In this document: piece after piece, positions 1 through 10,869 of the stretch
How positions within the stretch are numbered: position 1 is the stretch's first letter
Layout of the letters: every line of letters begins with the position of its first letter
Assembly (NCBI GenBank): GCA_030710605.1
Contig: CP092874.1
Location: 43,148,965-43,212,964 of the forward strand
Length of the DNA stretch: 64,000 bases
Source: Cordylochernes scorpioides
Taxonomy: Eukaryota; Arthropoda; Arachnida; Pseudoscorpiones; Chernetidae
Direction of reading: 5' to 3'
The notes under the pieces: generated by a model
What the model was told of the DNA's origin: nothing
Database searches by the model: none
Seen by the model: the letters and a program-made list of their open reading frames with translations, nothing else
Position numbers and translations under genes: made by a program

Positions 1-1151
1 TTTCAATACGTTTTTTCAAAAAGAAAGGCATATTTTCTATTGTTTTCTACGTATTTTATGATTTATTTTGGAGATAAAACTTAGAAAAGTTCTGAGATAT
101 CTAAAATAACCTTTTTCATTCACAGAGGTATTTAGCAATATTTCGCAATTGAAAAAAAAACCCTGAATTTTGTTCTTTATCCAAAAAAGCATAGTCTTCA
201 AATATAATTCTTCAACTAAAAATAAAAAGAAGACCAAATATATATAAATATCAATTTTTAATTTGATTTAATACTGAAAAATTGTCAGAACGTTACTACT
301 TTTCTAATATTTTATTAATATTTCATTAAGAATTTTCAATAATAATCCTAAAATGAATGGTGTGTGTATGTGGTGTGTGTGTTGAAACACAACAATATAT
401 TTCATAGTTATTTTCCTCGGCATTAAAATAAATTAAGTTTATGAATTCCAAATGAACAATTAAGTAAATAAGACTTCCCCTTAATGAAAAATATGATATG
501 GGGAAAACAACAATATAAAAATTAATTCGATAAATGAATTACTACTGAAACATTTTCAATAATGTTTCCAAAATTATCTTTTGACAATCTAATACAATTT
601 CTACTGTTTTTATCTGTATTTTGTGAAGGATTCCCAAAGGAGATTTTGATGGGACTGCGATGTAAATAGGTGTAGTGGTAATGGAAAGAGCTATCCTACC
701 TGGCAGGTACCTCACGGTCGAACTGTCACGTGATACCAGATTCAATCACGAGCAGACGGTGGTGTCACGAGCATGCGCATATTGACGTTCTTCTGTTGGC
801 ATTTGTTCGAGCAATTTCCGCCCGATACACTTTCAAACTTCTCAGGAACTTGCCGATTGTTTTTTTAACTCTTACATGTGGTTTCTTTGAAATTTGAATT
901 GAAAAATTATAATACGTTTATAAATTATCCCTATAACTTTATTAAATAGATGAAATCTTATCGGTGTGTGTTAAAGCAAGCTTATACAGAATTCAAAGTG
1001 TCAAAATATAATCAATGTTAATTGCGATTGCATTTTATGTTGTTGATCAGGATTTGAGTAACGTGTGGAATAAAAATTCTCTCAGAAAAATGTCGAAAAT
1101 TATATTTTCGATTATGCAATTCTATATACAGTTATCAGCGTCATGCGTTCT

Positions 1152-1190
1152 GTCACCGTTTGCTGCGCCACCACGTGGCGCGACGGTGAC
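1152..1190. repeat. GC-rich hairpin
   Basis: GTCACCGT pairs with ACGGTGAC at the outer ends, and GCGCCAC pairs with GTGGCGC around a CAC loop. The 39 bases form a strong interrupted stem in otherwise AT-rich DNA. It could be a transposon terminal hairpin. No family is recognised. Confidence 0.6.
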
Positions 1191-1371
1191 CTTGAGTGAC
1201 GTAATGACAGGGTAGGAACAAGAAATCACTTGCTATCATTATCATATAATTTTATGTATATATCAGATTTAAAATATATTCATACAAAAAATCTAAATAA
1301 TACAATTTTCAAATATCGTTGTGAAAATTTACATTTTTATTATTGTATTTAAAAAAAACACAAAGATTGAA

Positions 1372-1499
1372 GCAGGACGTTTCAAAAGAGTGCCATCCAC
1401 GACGCCAATTTATAATTCTAAAGAATAGTATTTTAATAAAACATTTAATCGGGTAAAACCCGGGCGTTGCCCTGGTCATTCGGCTAGTATACATATAAA
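1372..1499 (-). repeat. Interspersed repeat 'family A' fragment
   Basis: Read on the minus strand this matches the repeat at about 49913-50065. Both have a CCCGGGCAACGCCCGGG-like start (here slightly diverged), an AT-rich middle, and a later block reading GGATGTCACTCTTGTGAAAC or a close variant. The block recurs inverted near 32604-32632. The copies are short, lack coding capacity and sit beside RTE/SINE-like tails, which suggests a non-autonomous retroposon. The name is mine. Confidence 0.6.
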
Positions 1500-2364
1500 A
1501 ACCATGAACTATATACAAGTAAACTATAAACCCATCGTATATGCAACTAAAAAAAATGGCACGGTTATTTGCACCTAAAAGTATGTATGTCTAATACAAA
1601 TCAATCTATTCTATCTCAGGTGAAATTTCCCATTCCATAAGAAAGGATATCAAGCTTCATATCTCTCTAATACAAAAATATAAAATCTGAATATCAGATA
1701 CATTTATGGAAACACTTAAAAATGTAACACAGCTGAAATAACAAAAATCGAAACATTAGCACTTGTTCATTTAATACCTCGTACTTCGATGGAACAGCCT
1801 CTGAACTGAGGAAATATGTTCATTTTGCTTACTACTAAATACCGATTGGCTGATTAAAGTCACATGACAGTAAAAACCAATCAGCGGGAGGATAAAGCGC
1901 ACACTATACTTATATACCGATATAGTGAGAGTTATTAGTGAGAGTTTAAATTAGTGGGTGTAAATTAGTAGGGTATATTAGTGAGGGTTTAAAAAATCGC
2001 TTTAGAAATAAGGCACGAACATTATTTATAAAACTCAATAAATTGAAAAGAAAGCTTCTCTCATTACGTCCTCTACCAAACTGAAAAAGGCGATAAATCA
2101 ATTTCATAAATGCACTATTTTCAAAATAAGATATGTAGGTGTGCATACTGAGAACTTTTTTTCTCCTTTGAGGTTTCCTTAACAGAGTCCAACTACCGTG
2201 GGATTATTGTAAGAGAGTGTGAGTCAGAAACTTTTACAATTTTGAAATAAATTCATTGACAAAACTTAGAGGTTTCATATTTTAAGCATAAACCTTTCCT
2301 TATTTGCTTATATAACGGTGGATTTCCCATACATGTAAATTATAACGTCTCCTTTTAAAATATA

Positions 2365-2686
2365 TGGGATAAAACATCCGAGAAGCCTTTTTAACGTTTA
2401 TTCACAAACAAATGGTTTAAGAAAGGGCACCTTCTAACTAAAGATTATTGTCTTAAATAATCTTCAAGAACAAAAAGTATTTAAATTCAACGATAGGAAA
2501 TTATGAGAAATAATTATACAAAACTAAATTATGTAAAAATAATTATACATGAGAGTTAATAAAAAGGAATAAAAGAGTTGTTAAAGGTTACCGTTAAGTC
2601 CACGAGAAAAGATGTAGCCAAAACAAGTAGGTTTAGAACAGTGGCACGTGAGCAACCGCCTCCCGCCGCGCGCCTCTCTCCTAACA
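2365..2686 (-). repeat. 3' LTR of Gypsy element
   Basis: This is the direct-repeat partner of 4426-4746, alike except for scattered substitutions and small indels. On the minus strand it begins TGTTAG right after the polypurine tract and ends in CA. TG...CA ends are the normal retroviral-type LTR form. Confidence 0.9.
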
Positions 2687-3051
2687 TTACTTCCCCTCTC
2701 GAAAAAGACTTGTACTCAAGTCTGGTGACCTATATAGCTTCATTCTCGTCACATGCACGATTTGTCTATTTTTCCTTTTTCCTTCAGCAATTTCCATGAC
2801 TTCGTAGTTCACTGCTGATGTTTGTCGCACTATTTGGTAAGGACCGACGTATCTTCTTTATAGTTTGTCCGCTCTTCCTACTTTCCTTATTGGTGTCCAA
2901 ATCAGTACCAGTTCATTGATGGCATATTTAACTTCTCTGTGGGCTCTATTATATATATGTTTGGATTTATTCTGTCTGGCTATTGTTTTAGAGGTTGAAA
3001 TTTCTTTTTCATTTTCTATTATTTCTAAAAGGTTTGATACATATTCGTCAT
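2687..3051 (-). pseudogene. pol: Gypsy integrase C-terminal fragment
   Basis: The minus strand encodes the end of a Gypsy Pol protein: a linker with YNRAHREVKY, then a GPY/F module containing RRYVGPYQIVRQ and NYEV, and a tail ending REGK. The stop codon abuts the 3' LTR at 2687-2689, as is usual in this lineage. There is an in-frame stop just before the GPY module. Family knowledge: this domain follows the integrase core and helps bind DNA. It is joined directly to the protease fragment upstream, so everything between has been lost. Confidence 0.85.
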
Positions 3052-3200
3052 AGTCAACTGACCATTGCTCCGGTGTCTATCAGTCCTTCTATTGGTATTC
3101 CTCTTGTTACAATGCGAATGGTTTTGTTTTCCTGAAGATTTACAATTAAATTTATTCTATCACCGGAGAGTTGCAATCCTTTTGATTTAATTAGTTTTTT
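3052..3200 (-). pseudogene. pol: Gypsy retropepsin N-terminal fragment
   Basis: The frame entered by a -1 shift at the slippery site reads LIKSKGLQLSGDRINLIVN and reaches the aspartic-protease motif LIDTGA. LIDTGA is the catalytic Asp-Thr-Gly of retropepsins. The frame stops right after this motif, at the deletion junction with the integrase fragment. No flap or second half of the fold remains, so the fragment cannot be active. Confidence 0.85.
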
Positions 3201-4260
3201 GACGCTTCCCCTAGAGTAAGGAAGTCTTCCTCACTATGAATGTCGAAATCTGGATCCTCTCGCTCCCTATCCTCGATGCCTCTACAATTATTTAGGTAAT
3301 CCTCATGTGGTGTATTTGGTTCGTCTATAGACCTCGTAAATTGTCTCCGAATAGGTCTGATATTGTAGGTTTGGTGTTGGGGCTCATATGGGCAATACCT
3401 CGAAATATGTCCTTGTTCCGAGCAGTGCCAACAGATTCTTTTGTCAACCTGATACTGCCTTCGATAATAGGTATTAGGACGTGTAAATCTTTGATCGTTG
3501 TTGCGATTTTGTTGAGGTGGGAGTGAATTTCGCACATTGTTGTTGCCATTTGTTCCGGCTTCAGTGTCAATTATTATTTTCCCCTCGAATTTACTCGGAA
3601 TATTATTTTGTCTTCCATAGTCAGTTGGGCGCTCGTTCGATATTTGGGGTCTCTCGTTTGAAGGTCGTGCTGGACCTCTATAGTTGTTATAATTATGTTT
3701 CCTTGTCGGAAATGGTTGAATCGGATTCACTCTTCGCCTGCAGCTCCTTCTCTGTTCTAAGTCAACCAGATGGTGATCAATGCGTCTTGCTAGCTTCAAG
3801 AATTATTTAACGGTACTGCAAGGTGTCATTAATACGACGAGCGAGATATATTTATTTAGTCCAGTTTTCATATAATAAAGTTTATCCTGAGCGGACATTT
3901 TAGAGTTTACCTTGTTGCACAGGTTGAGTACATCTTCAGCGTATCGTAAAGTAGATTCTTTATATCCTTGTATTCTATTCTGGAGCTCCATGATTAATTT
4001 AAATTTCGTCGTATCTGAAATCTTAAAGTCTCGCTTCAGTGTTTTCTTAAAGGTTTTCTAATTGGAAAATATTTTGGTGGTGTTTAGTTTTGCCCATTTT
4101 TTGCAGGACCTTTCAGGTAACTTCTGGCATATGCCAGCATCACGTCCTCGAGCCATCACTGCTGTCTTGCTAGAAGCTCGAGTTCTTCGAGCCACTCTGC
4201 TGAGTCCTCTTCAGAATACCCTCCGAAAAAAATCCAGGCTTAGAGGTGGTGGCTGACAGA
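3191..4260 (-). pseudogene. gag: Gypsy gag (broken)
   Basis: The minus strand reads through a Gypsy-type Gag in pieces. An N-terminal capsid part contains EEDSAEWLEELELLARQQ and later MLAYARSYLKGPAK (about 4080-4230). The capsid C-terminal part contains YKESTLRYAEDVLNLCNK (3803-3991). The nucleocapsid part (3191-3799) is rich in Arg, Asn and Pro and has one zinc knuckle, CWHCSEQGHISRYC. Stops and frameshifts lie near 3800, 4000-4080 and 4163. Gag would form the particle shell and bind element RNA. The frame ends at a stop preceded by a slippery heptamer. Confidence 0.88.
3194..3200 (-). promoter_or_regulatory. -1 ribosomal frameshift heptamer A AAA AAC
   Basis: On the minus strand the last gag codons read tcA AAA AAC TAA. 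The heptamer has the canonical X XXY YYZ pattern in the gag frame and touches the stop codon. Slipping back one base opens exactly the protease frame. Family knowledge: A AAA AAC is one of the strongest known eukaryotic -1 slippery sites. Whether it works here is inferred. Confidence 0.8.
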
Positions 4261-4425
4261 AGAAGACGTTGTTATTCCACAAAGCGGCATCTTCAGGATC
4301 AGCCCTTATGCGTCTTGTTGTCGAGGGGCTAAAGGATCTAACTGGTAGTAGGTCTTGTGTCCGCCTGCTTCTTCTTTGGTTGGAAACAGCATCTCCACCA
4401 GTGTTGCGCTGGTGACCTGATGTAC

Positions 4426-4746
4426 TGGGATAAAACATTCGAGAAGCCTTTTTAACGTTTATTCACAAGCTAATGATTTTAGAAAGGGCACCTTCTAACA
4501 CTAAAGATTATTGTCTTAAACAATCTTCAAGAACAAAAAGTATTTAAATTCAACGATAGGAAAATATCGGAAATAAATATACAAAACTAAATTATGTAAA
4601 ATTAATTATACATGAAAGTTAATAAGAATAAATAAGTTGTTAAAAAGTCACCGTTAAGTCCACGAGAAAAGATGTAGCCAAAACAAGTAGGTTTAGAACA
4701 GTGGTACGTGAGCAACCGCCTCCCGCCGCGCGCCTCTCTCCTAACA
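4426..4746 (-). repeat. 5' LTR of Gypsy element
   Basis: This partner of 2365-2686 lies at the high-coordinate end, so it is the 5' LTR for a minus-strand element. The interior after it contains ACTGGTGGAGATGCTG, closely like the TCTGGTGGAGACAAGCTG after the 5' LTR of the Gypsy at 25993. That suggests a shared leader or primer-binding region. Confidence 0.9.
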
Positions 4747-6150
4747 ATATGCAAGCTAAAAGTACAACTTCCTCAAGTTTTGTCCATGAGTGTATGTTCC
4801 GGAATCTGTGTGTGAAATCTGAAATGATGTCCACTTTTAGTAAATAGGATTTGGTGCGTTGAGAATTGTAATTAATAACTCTACGTTCATTCCTATTTGA
4901 ATATTTATTTATGAAGATTTATTATCGAAATTTCTTGACGATGCGGCGTGTTAATTCTTTAGATTGCTTTATTGTTGTTTTAGATTTCTTCACCATGTGA
5001 ATTTCATCGAGTTTCGCTACATTTCAACCTGCTCCATTCAGTTTTCATTATTTTAATGATTTTAGTTCAACTTCTTCAAAAGAAAAATCAGTGTAATAAC
5101 TCTTTAAATATACGTATTATTAAGAATTTAGAGGAAATTCCTTACTTTGAGACTATCTGCTTATTTCACCACTCTCTAAAATAAGATCAGATATTATGAT
5201 TAAACTTTTGTGTTTATCTAGTCTTGAATCTGGATAGTTTTATTACTCATCTTTAGTTTATATGCATACATCGGTCTGTTTTAGTTATTTCAGCCTCTCA
5301 ACACTTTGCGTATATGTAAAATATTAGAAAATGCATATTGGACAAAAACAAGGCTAACCCAAACTAAAAGAAATGTCAAACTCTACTTTCTATATGAACT
5401 CTCCACTCAACTTTTCGAAACAAAAATAACCTAGATATTTTACCAAAATTTGATAAATATTTGAGAGAGTAAACTGTGCTCATGAAAGACTATAAAAATG
5501 AAATGAAACGCGCATGCATAGAAGTCGGTAAACCCAGATGGCGCTGAGAAGGAGGAAACTCTAATAGTAAGCAGTGGCGCATACGATATGAGCAAAAACG
5601 CAAAATTCAGGAAGTTTATATAAATGAAAATTGAAAAAGTTGATATTTTTTTTAATATAAAGATATTTTCCCATAATTTTGTCTCTATTTAAAAATAGTC
5701 TATATTATAAAATAGTATTAGAATGTTTATAGCGTTAAATTGAAACAGTAAACAACTGGTACAATAGATCTCCATTAGAAGATCAATCCTGAACAAAAAA
5801 GGGAAAGAAAAACCATCTTGTAACTAACTGTTGACTTGAAGTATAGAAAATATTGCATGGGTCGGGGAGAGTCAGAGAAAAGAAGATCGCAAAGCATTTG
5901 AAATTTAGATATGGGGAGAAACGTGAAGATGGCTTGCCAAGATGAAGAAAGAAGAGGTTTTGGGAAAGGTGCAAGGCTTGTATAAAGTGATAGATAAATC
6001 AGAAGATTTGAATGGGTTATAGTAAAATACATATATAATGATGAAGAAAATTCGGGAGGATGAATGAAAGGAAAAATACAGGTTGAAAAAAATAAGAATT
6101 GGACTAATGGAATAGATACGAAGAAGAAACTAAAAATATAGCTAAAAACC
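4747..6150. other. AT-rich non-coding DNA
   Basis: I see no gene in this stretch. The small open frames have no recognisable domains and AT-rich composition. A single AGATGGCGCTG motif occurs near 5536-5546, similar to motifs in several repeats farther right. Confidence 0.6.
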
Positions 6151-6152
6151 TC

Positions 6153-6404
6153 AAGAGACCGCCTTCTTGACAGTCTGCCTTTCTAAGAGAATACCTTCCT
6201 GAGCAGCCATCCTTCTGAGCAGTCAGCTTCCTGAGAGACCACCTTCCTGAGCAGCCACCTTCCTGAGAGGCCACCTTCCTGAGAGACCACCTTCCTGAGC
6301 AGCCATCTTCCTGAGAGCCTGCCTTTCTGAGAGGAAACCTTCCTGAGGGCAGAAGCCTTTCTGAGAGACCACATTCCTGAGTAGTCACCTTCTTGAGGAA
6401 CCAC
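6153..6404. repeat. Minisatellite, 16 bp unit
   Basis: About fifteen imperfect copies of ACCTTCCTGAGAGACC or close variants (CAGCC, GGCC endings) lie head to tail. The most regular part is about 6234-6313. Because 16 is not a multiple of three, the apparent Ser-Leu-Arg-Lys and Gly-Arg-Trp-rich frames on the minus strand are by-products. No flanking gene is recognisable. Confidence 0.85.
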
Positions 6405-6618
6405 CGCGATTAGGCCTAACGCAGAATATTACAATCGCCTGGAGCAGTATATTATTCGAAGAACAAGATCGTGAGGCGCGCGAACGTTTTTTATAAGGTG
6501 TTTTTTTTTATTTAGCGCTTGATAAAAACCTTACAAGAAAATCTTCCCCTCACACACGATCTTGTTATTATTCACAAATAAATGAGATTTCTTGTAAATA
6601 ATTTCATATATATATATA

Positions 6619-7396
6619 TGGTAATTTAAGCCAACAAACCCATATTGTAAATAACTTATAACAAGATTTTAATGTTGTATAATAGAAACGCATCTGTTAA
6701 TGATTATACGTATTATTGACATGTGTCTTTACATCATCATATGTAATGCAATTTGTACAAAGTGGATAAATAAATAAAACTCTGTAATTGATTAAGAGTT
6801 GAGCTAAAGCAGAGATCGAGCATATAGTATTGCAAAAACAACAAAGTCTAAAGATGGAAACGGCCACGGCGCCGGTGTACAATTTCACCAGACGATCCAA
6901 GCCCCTCTCGCATGTGCTGTAATGCAATACTCCCCTTTCTCGGGAAAGATATATAAAAGGCCCCCGTCTTAACCTAAAAATACAGTTAGTTCACCCTTAG
7001 CGCAAGCTCACGTCGGTTGTCACCAAGGTCCTCCTCATTCATCATGTAGACGAGTAAGAAACTTATATGTCTCCATCTTTCGCTCCTAGCTCAACTTTTA
7101 TCTGTTAACGGAACTTTCTTAGTGCAATTGTGTCTTCGTTTTTTTTGTGTGGACATTCCCAAACTTTCCACTCTGCCTCGACCACGACTGCCTGTATTTT
7201 GTGAGAACTTTTAAAGGTCTTCCAAGGTGCAGAGAGGTACTGGAAAACTCTACACAAGGCTTACCAGAACTTCAACTTATTTCAGTAGTCGACATCAAAC
7301 TCAACAAATTATTACAGTGAGTCGACAGGATCTCTTATTACAGTGAGTCGACAGGATTCTACAAGAGTCAACAACCAAACTTCAACTTATATTACA
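6619..7396 (+). repeat. Left LTR of LARD copy 1
   Basis: This 778 bp repeat matches 10870-11647 with only scattered differences. It also matches, inverted, 38573-39324 and 47788-48487. Its end carries a short internal duplication of ACAGTGAGTCGACAGGAT at about 7313-7330 and 7340-7357. A further related GCCGACAGGAT lies just beyond the LTR. Confidence 0.88.
6950..6990 (+). promoter_or_regulatory. Core promoter in LARD LTR
   Basis: A TATATAAA box at 6950-6957 lies in GGGAAAGATATATAAAAGG. About 30 bp downstream is ATACAGTTAG, a plausible initiator. The same arrangement is at 11201 in the right LTR. In the second, inverted copy this TATA is damaged, but TATAAATACAGTC lies nearby. The promoter call rests on sequence form only. 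Confidence 0.55.
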
Positions 7397-10300
7397 ATAG
7401 CCGACAGGATAACCAAAACGAAGGATACCAAACGAAGAAAGCCAGATAGTCCAGATAGAAGCGAGAAAGTGCAAAGATGGAAGAGCAAACCGAACAGTCC
7501 AACGATGCGACCGGGCTATCTGTTCCCCAAACAAGAAACGACATTGGAGGAACAAACCGACCATTCCAACGAAACGTCCAAGCAATATCTCCCCCAAGAT
7601 ATTTACGGGTGAAACGCCGCCCCAAGGGACCTCCGCAGACCCGCTAACACCGATCGCCAACGCCGGGAGCAAGCTGACCGCGCCAACGACAGCCCCGAAA
7701 TTTCCGCAAGTCATGGAAACCGAGAAGAATGGCGCAAACCCTGTGAGAAATTCAGCATCTTCGGCCTGACATCGACAATGATCAAAGCGACAAGCCGCGA
7801 TCAACTCTACAGAAACTACAAGCTTCTACAAGTCCAACATGGAGCGACTTCCACGTCAGCAGGAAAACAACCAAAGATCAAGTGTCCTGACTGAACTATC
7901 TTCAAAACTGTAAGTTTTAAAATCTTACATAACTTTTTATCCTCAAGTTCAAAACTTGATTCCCTATAAATTTTGTATTTATATTTTCACTTTAAGCATT
8001 TTAAAATCAATTTTTACCTTTTTTATATAATTTTTTATTCAATTTTTAAAACTTTAACACTCTCATTTATAAAATTTACTTTAATTTTCAATCAGATTAT
8101 AAATTTCAAGTTATTCTCTCAATTTTACTCATAAAAAAAAATTTCGCCCATCACGCATTTTTACTAATTTACTAATCTTACATGCCTTTCCTAAATTTAC
8201 TCAAAATGGCATTATCCAAAGCTACGACTTAAAAAAAAAAATCATTATTATTATTTTTAAAAAATCTCATTCATCATAATTCTCAACTTATTTTTGTTTT
8301 ACTTATTAGTTATCTTTATACCAAAAGACCAATATCTTTATCAATTCTTAAAATTTGGTAATGTTCACCATTTTAAGTAAGCGCCCAATTCAAATTATTT
8401 GTAACTCTCACGACATTGCCCTTTTGCAAGAGTCGTTTTGACTGCCATGGTCAGCGATTTAGGAAATATATTCAAATTTTAAATGTAAATTAGCATAGGT
8501 GAAACGTATTTTTTTTAATTGCAAAAATCGGAAGATACAATATCTTCAAAAACACCACTAGGGAAAACAACTATCTTTCCCAAAACAAGTTAAAAATAAA
8601 GATTCACTCCACTTCACCGCCAGTAGCTAATTTAAGTCACAGCCTTCCAAAACGATTACAATCGTTAATATTCGAGCATAAAGACACTCCCTCATCTTTC
8701 CTTTTACATGCATATTTAATCATTAACAAATCTCTCTCAACAAACGTTACGACACACTCACATCACTATCTCCAATTGGCAACAATTATTAGTGCGCGAT
8801 TTCACACACAAATCAAATCTCGAGCCACACAAGCTCCATATCGCCCACTAAACACTCAAAGAATTACGCATTAAACGTGCCACATCCACTAACAGTCAAA
8901 TATTCTCTCGATGTGTTTCATACAACAACCACCCATTACTTTATTAAATTTGTTATTAATGGTGAAACAGGTTAGATGTGTACCAAACTATGACTTCACG
9001 TGACACCTTCAATTCACTTCACAAATGTCACAAGGCAACACAACAATTTTTTTCTCACTTTTCAGGCCAAAGACGCCCTTCACGCCTGTGACACATCTCA
9101 CCTCAAAGCGTGTCCACGTCGAAAGTCATATCTTTCACTCACTTCTAGCCTGATATCATCGTATAACAATCTTATTAAGTCTAAACAACTTCGAAAACAC
9201 AAACAACTACGAACACCGAGAAAATCATATCTTTCAATTATAGCAGAAAATTGCCAACTCAACAAAAGGAGAAAGTCAGTTTTAAGTAAATCTCAAACCT
9301 AGAAAACCATCCCACATGATTGACCACCCAAGACGATCCCGTGAAAAACAGCACGTGTGACCCCCGCAAGAGGATCCCCGAATCTATTTCAGTTACACCT
9401 CCATCCCTCACCAGGCAGATCTTGACCGCTAGCTTCATGATCGCCATTTTGAACACATGTGTCACACTACTCATTTAGATTTCTTCGAGAATCTCATAAA
9501 TCTCAGAAGCTCCTTAACCACACCGCACACACACTTCACATATTAAACATTTTACATGTTAATTGATAACACCAATTAAAACAATTTGGTTAAGTCTTAT
9601 ATAGACATTATAACGCGCGAAAGAGAAATCATTCTCTACATACCAACATTGTGGACAAACGAAGGGATCATTTCACATATTCCCGCTTCAGAGAGTCAAA
9701 AACACCAATGTTTACCAATGGGATATGATCTACACACAACAGTTGTAACTTTTCTTAAAAAGAGAAAATTTTTGTTCAATTTTACACTACTTAAAATTTA
9801 TCCAATCATTAATAACCTTCAATTATATTTGAATTTTTGTATAAAATCTTGAATAATTATTTTTATTTTTTACCTTTCAATTATATAATTAAATTTTTAA
9901 TCCAACATTAAAAAAAAAAAACTTTAATCAAATTTACTTTTATTTTTCATGATATTATTTTAGTATTGCAAAACATCTAATTTATAATACATTATAAAGG
10001 ACTGCGGCGAGTGATTATAAACAATACTTAAAGTTACACCGCATAAGTTTCTTTTTTGTTAAAAATCAATATTTATTTTAAAGAGAAATATTTACTATTT
10101 CTAACTTTTTCGAATGAAGTATGAGAGGGTGAAAATATGAAGAGTAATGGCGAACGGAAAAATAAAAATAACAGTTCCTCAGATTTAAAAATCCCGACTT
10201 CTGGTCTGAACACGTTTCAAAAGTTTATTTCATTTCATCCGCAGAGCAAATCACCAACGCATTCACAAAGCGTTCACTTTTTCAACTTTCAACTTTTTTT

Positions 10301-10869
10301 TTTCAGCTCTAGCGGACTACAATCAACCTTTGATTTCGAGTCAAGTCAGACCACCTACTGTCGCTACAATTCTACTTATCGCATGGCTCTATTTCACTCC
10401 TTTCCCAATCATATGAATAAACAACTTTTCTTCAGCAACTTTTAACCCAATAATCCTAAAATTGTGACAAAGCACGGTAACCCTTATATAGGATCGCAAG
10501 TGAAACATTGCCAAGGAAGACAGCTCAAGTCTATATCCTCGCGTTGCACCTGGATCTGAGTATTTGGTTTACATGTGCACTTCTAACAATTGCATATTCT
10601 TCAACTACTAACCCTGTCCAACGCCCGCCAATATTCTCTTAGAATGTGAATTTTTATGTCATCATTTTATTTTAATCATCATTTTTTTTAATCAAACAAA
10701 AATGTCATTTTTATTTCACTTTTATATATCCAAACAAATCATCTTGTTATAGCCCTTTTTAACCCTCACAGTTTAAATTAATTAAAATAAATTTTAATTA
10801 CTTACCTGTGTTAGAGAGGCTTTACCCGCTTAAACCCGGATAAACCCTTTCACTCCCGGGGCCCATCTA
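7397..10869 (+). other. Non-coding interior of LARD copy 1
   Basis: Most of the interior is AT-rich with no long open frame. Matching blocks occur in inverted order in copy 2: 7400-7900 with 47340-47787, 7930-8100 with 47140-47290, 9060-9130 with 46060-46130, 9590-9860 with 45145-45430, and 10160-10869 with 39325-40030. Just after the left LTR (about 7560-7750) both copies read a related Pro/Thr/Ser-rich peptide frame, for example FTGETPPQGTSADPLTP here. It may be a vestige of a protein, or coincidence. No function is proposed. Confidence 0.7.

Larger units (their letters stand above)
1..2364. other. AT-rich non-coding DNA, no gene seen
   Basis: No reading frame here resembles a known protein. 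The stretch is AT-rich and holds a short GT microsatellite near 360-383, a GC-rich hairpin at 1152-1190 and a repeat fragment at 1372-1499, listed separately. The remainder is probably old transposon debris, but I cannot assign it to a family. Confidence 0.6.
2365..4746 (-). mobile_element. Gypsy LTR retrotransposon with internal pol deletion
   Basis: Two direct LTRs of about 320 bp flank a minus-strand interior. On the minus strand the LTRs start TGTTAGGAG and end ATCCCA. The interior has gag with a CCHC knuckle, the start of a retropepsin, then abruptly the integrase C-terminus. Reverse transcriptase, RNase H and most of integrase are missing, apparently by one deletion near 3051. A purine-rich tract (GAGAGGGGAAGTAA) precedes the 3' LTR. 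Flanks are AT repeats, so a target duplication (TATA/ATAT) is only tentative. The element is non-autonomous and its gag is broken. Confidence 0.93.

Noticed and set aside
6104-6404. Two Gly/Arg/Trp-rich minus-strand proteins
   Set aside because: They are readings of the 16 bp minisatellite in shifted frames.
7382-7804. 140-residue hydrophobic protein on the minus strand
   Set aside because: It is antisense to the promoter direction of the LARD element, has no known domain, and its relative in copy 2 differs in frame. It is probably a shadow of the Pro/Ser/Thr-rich plus frame.
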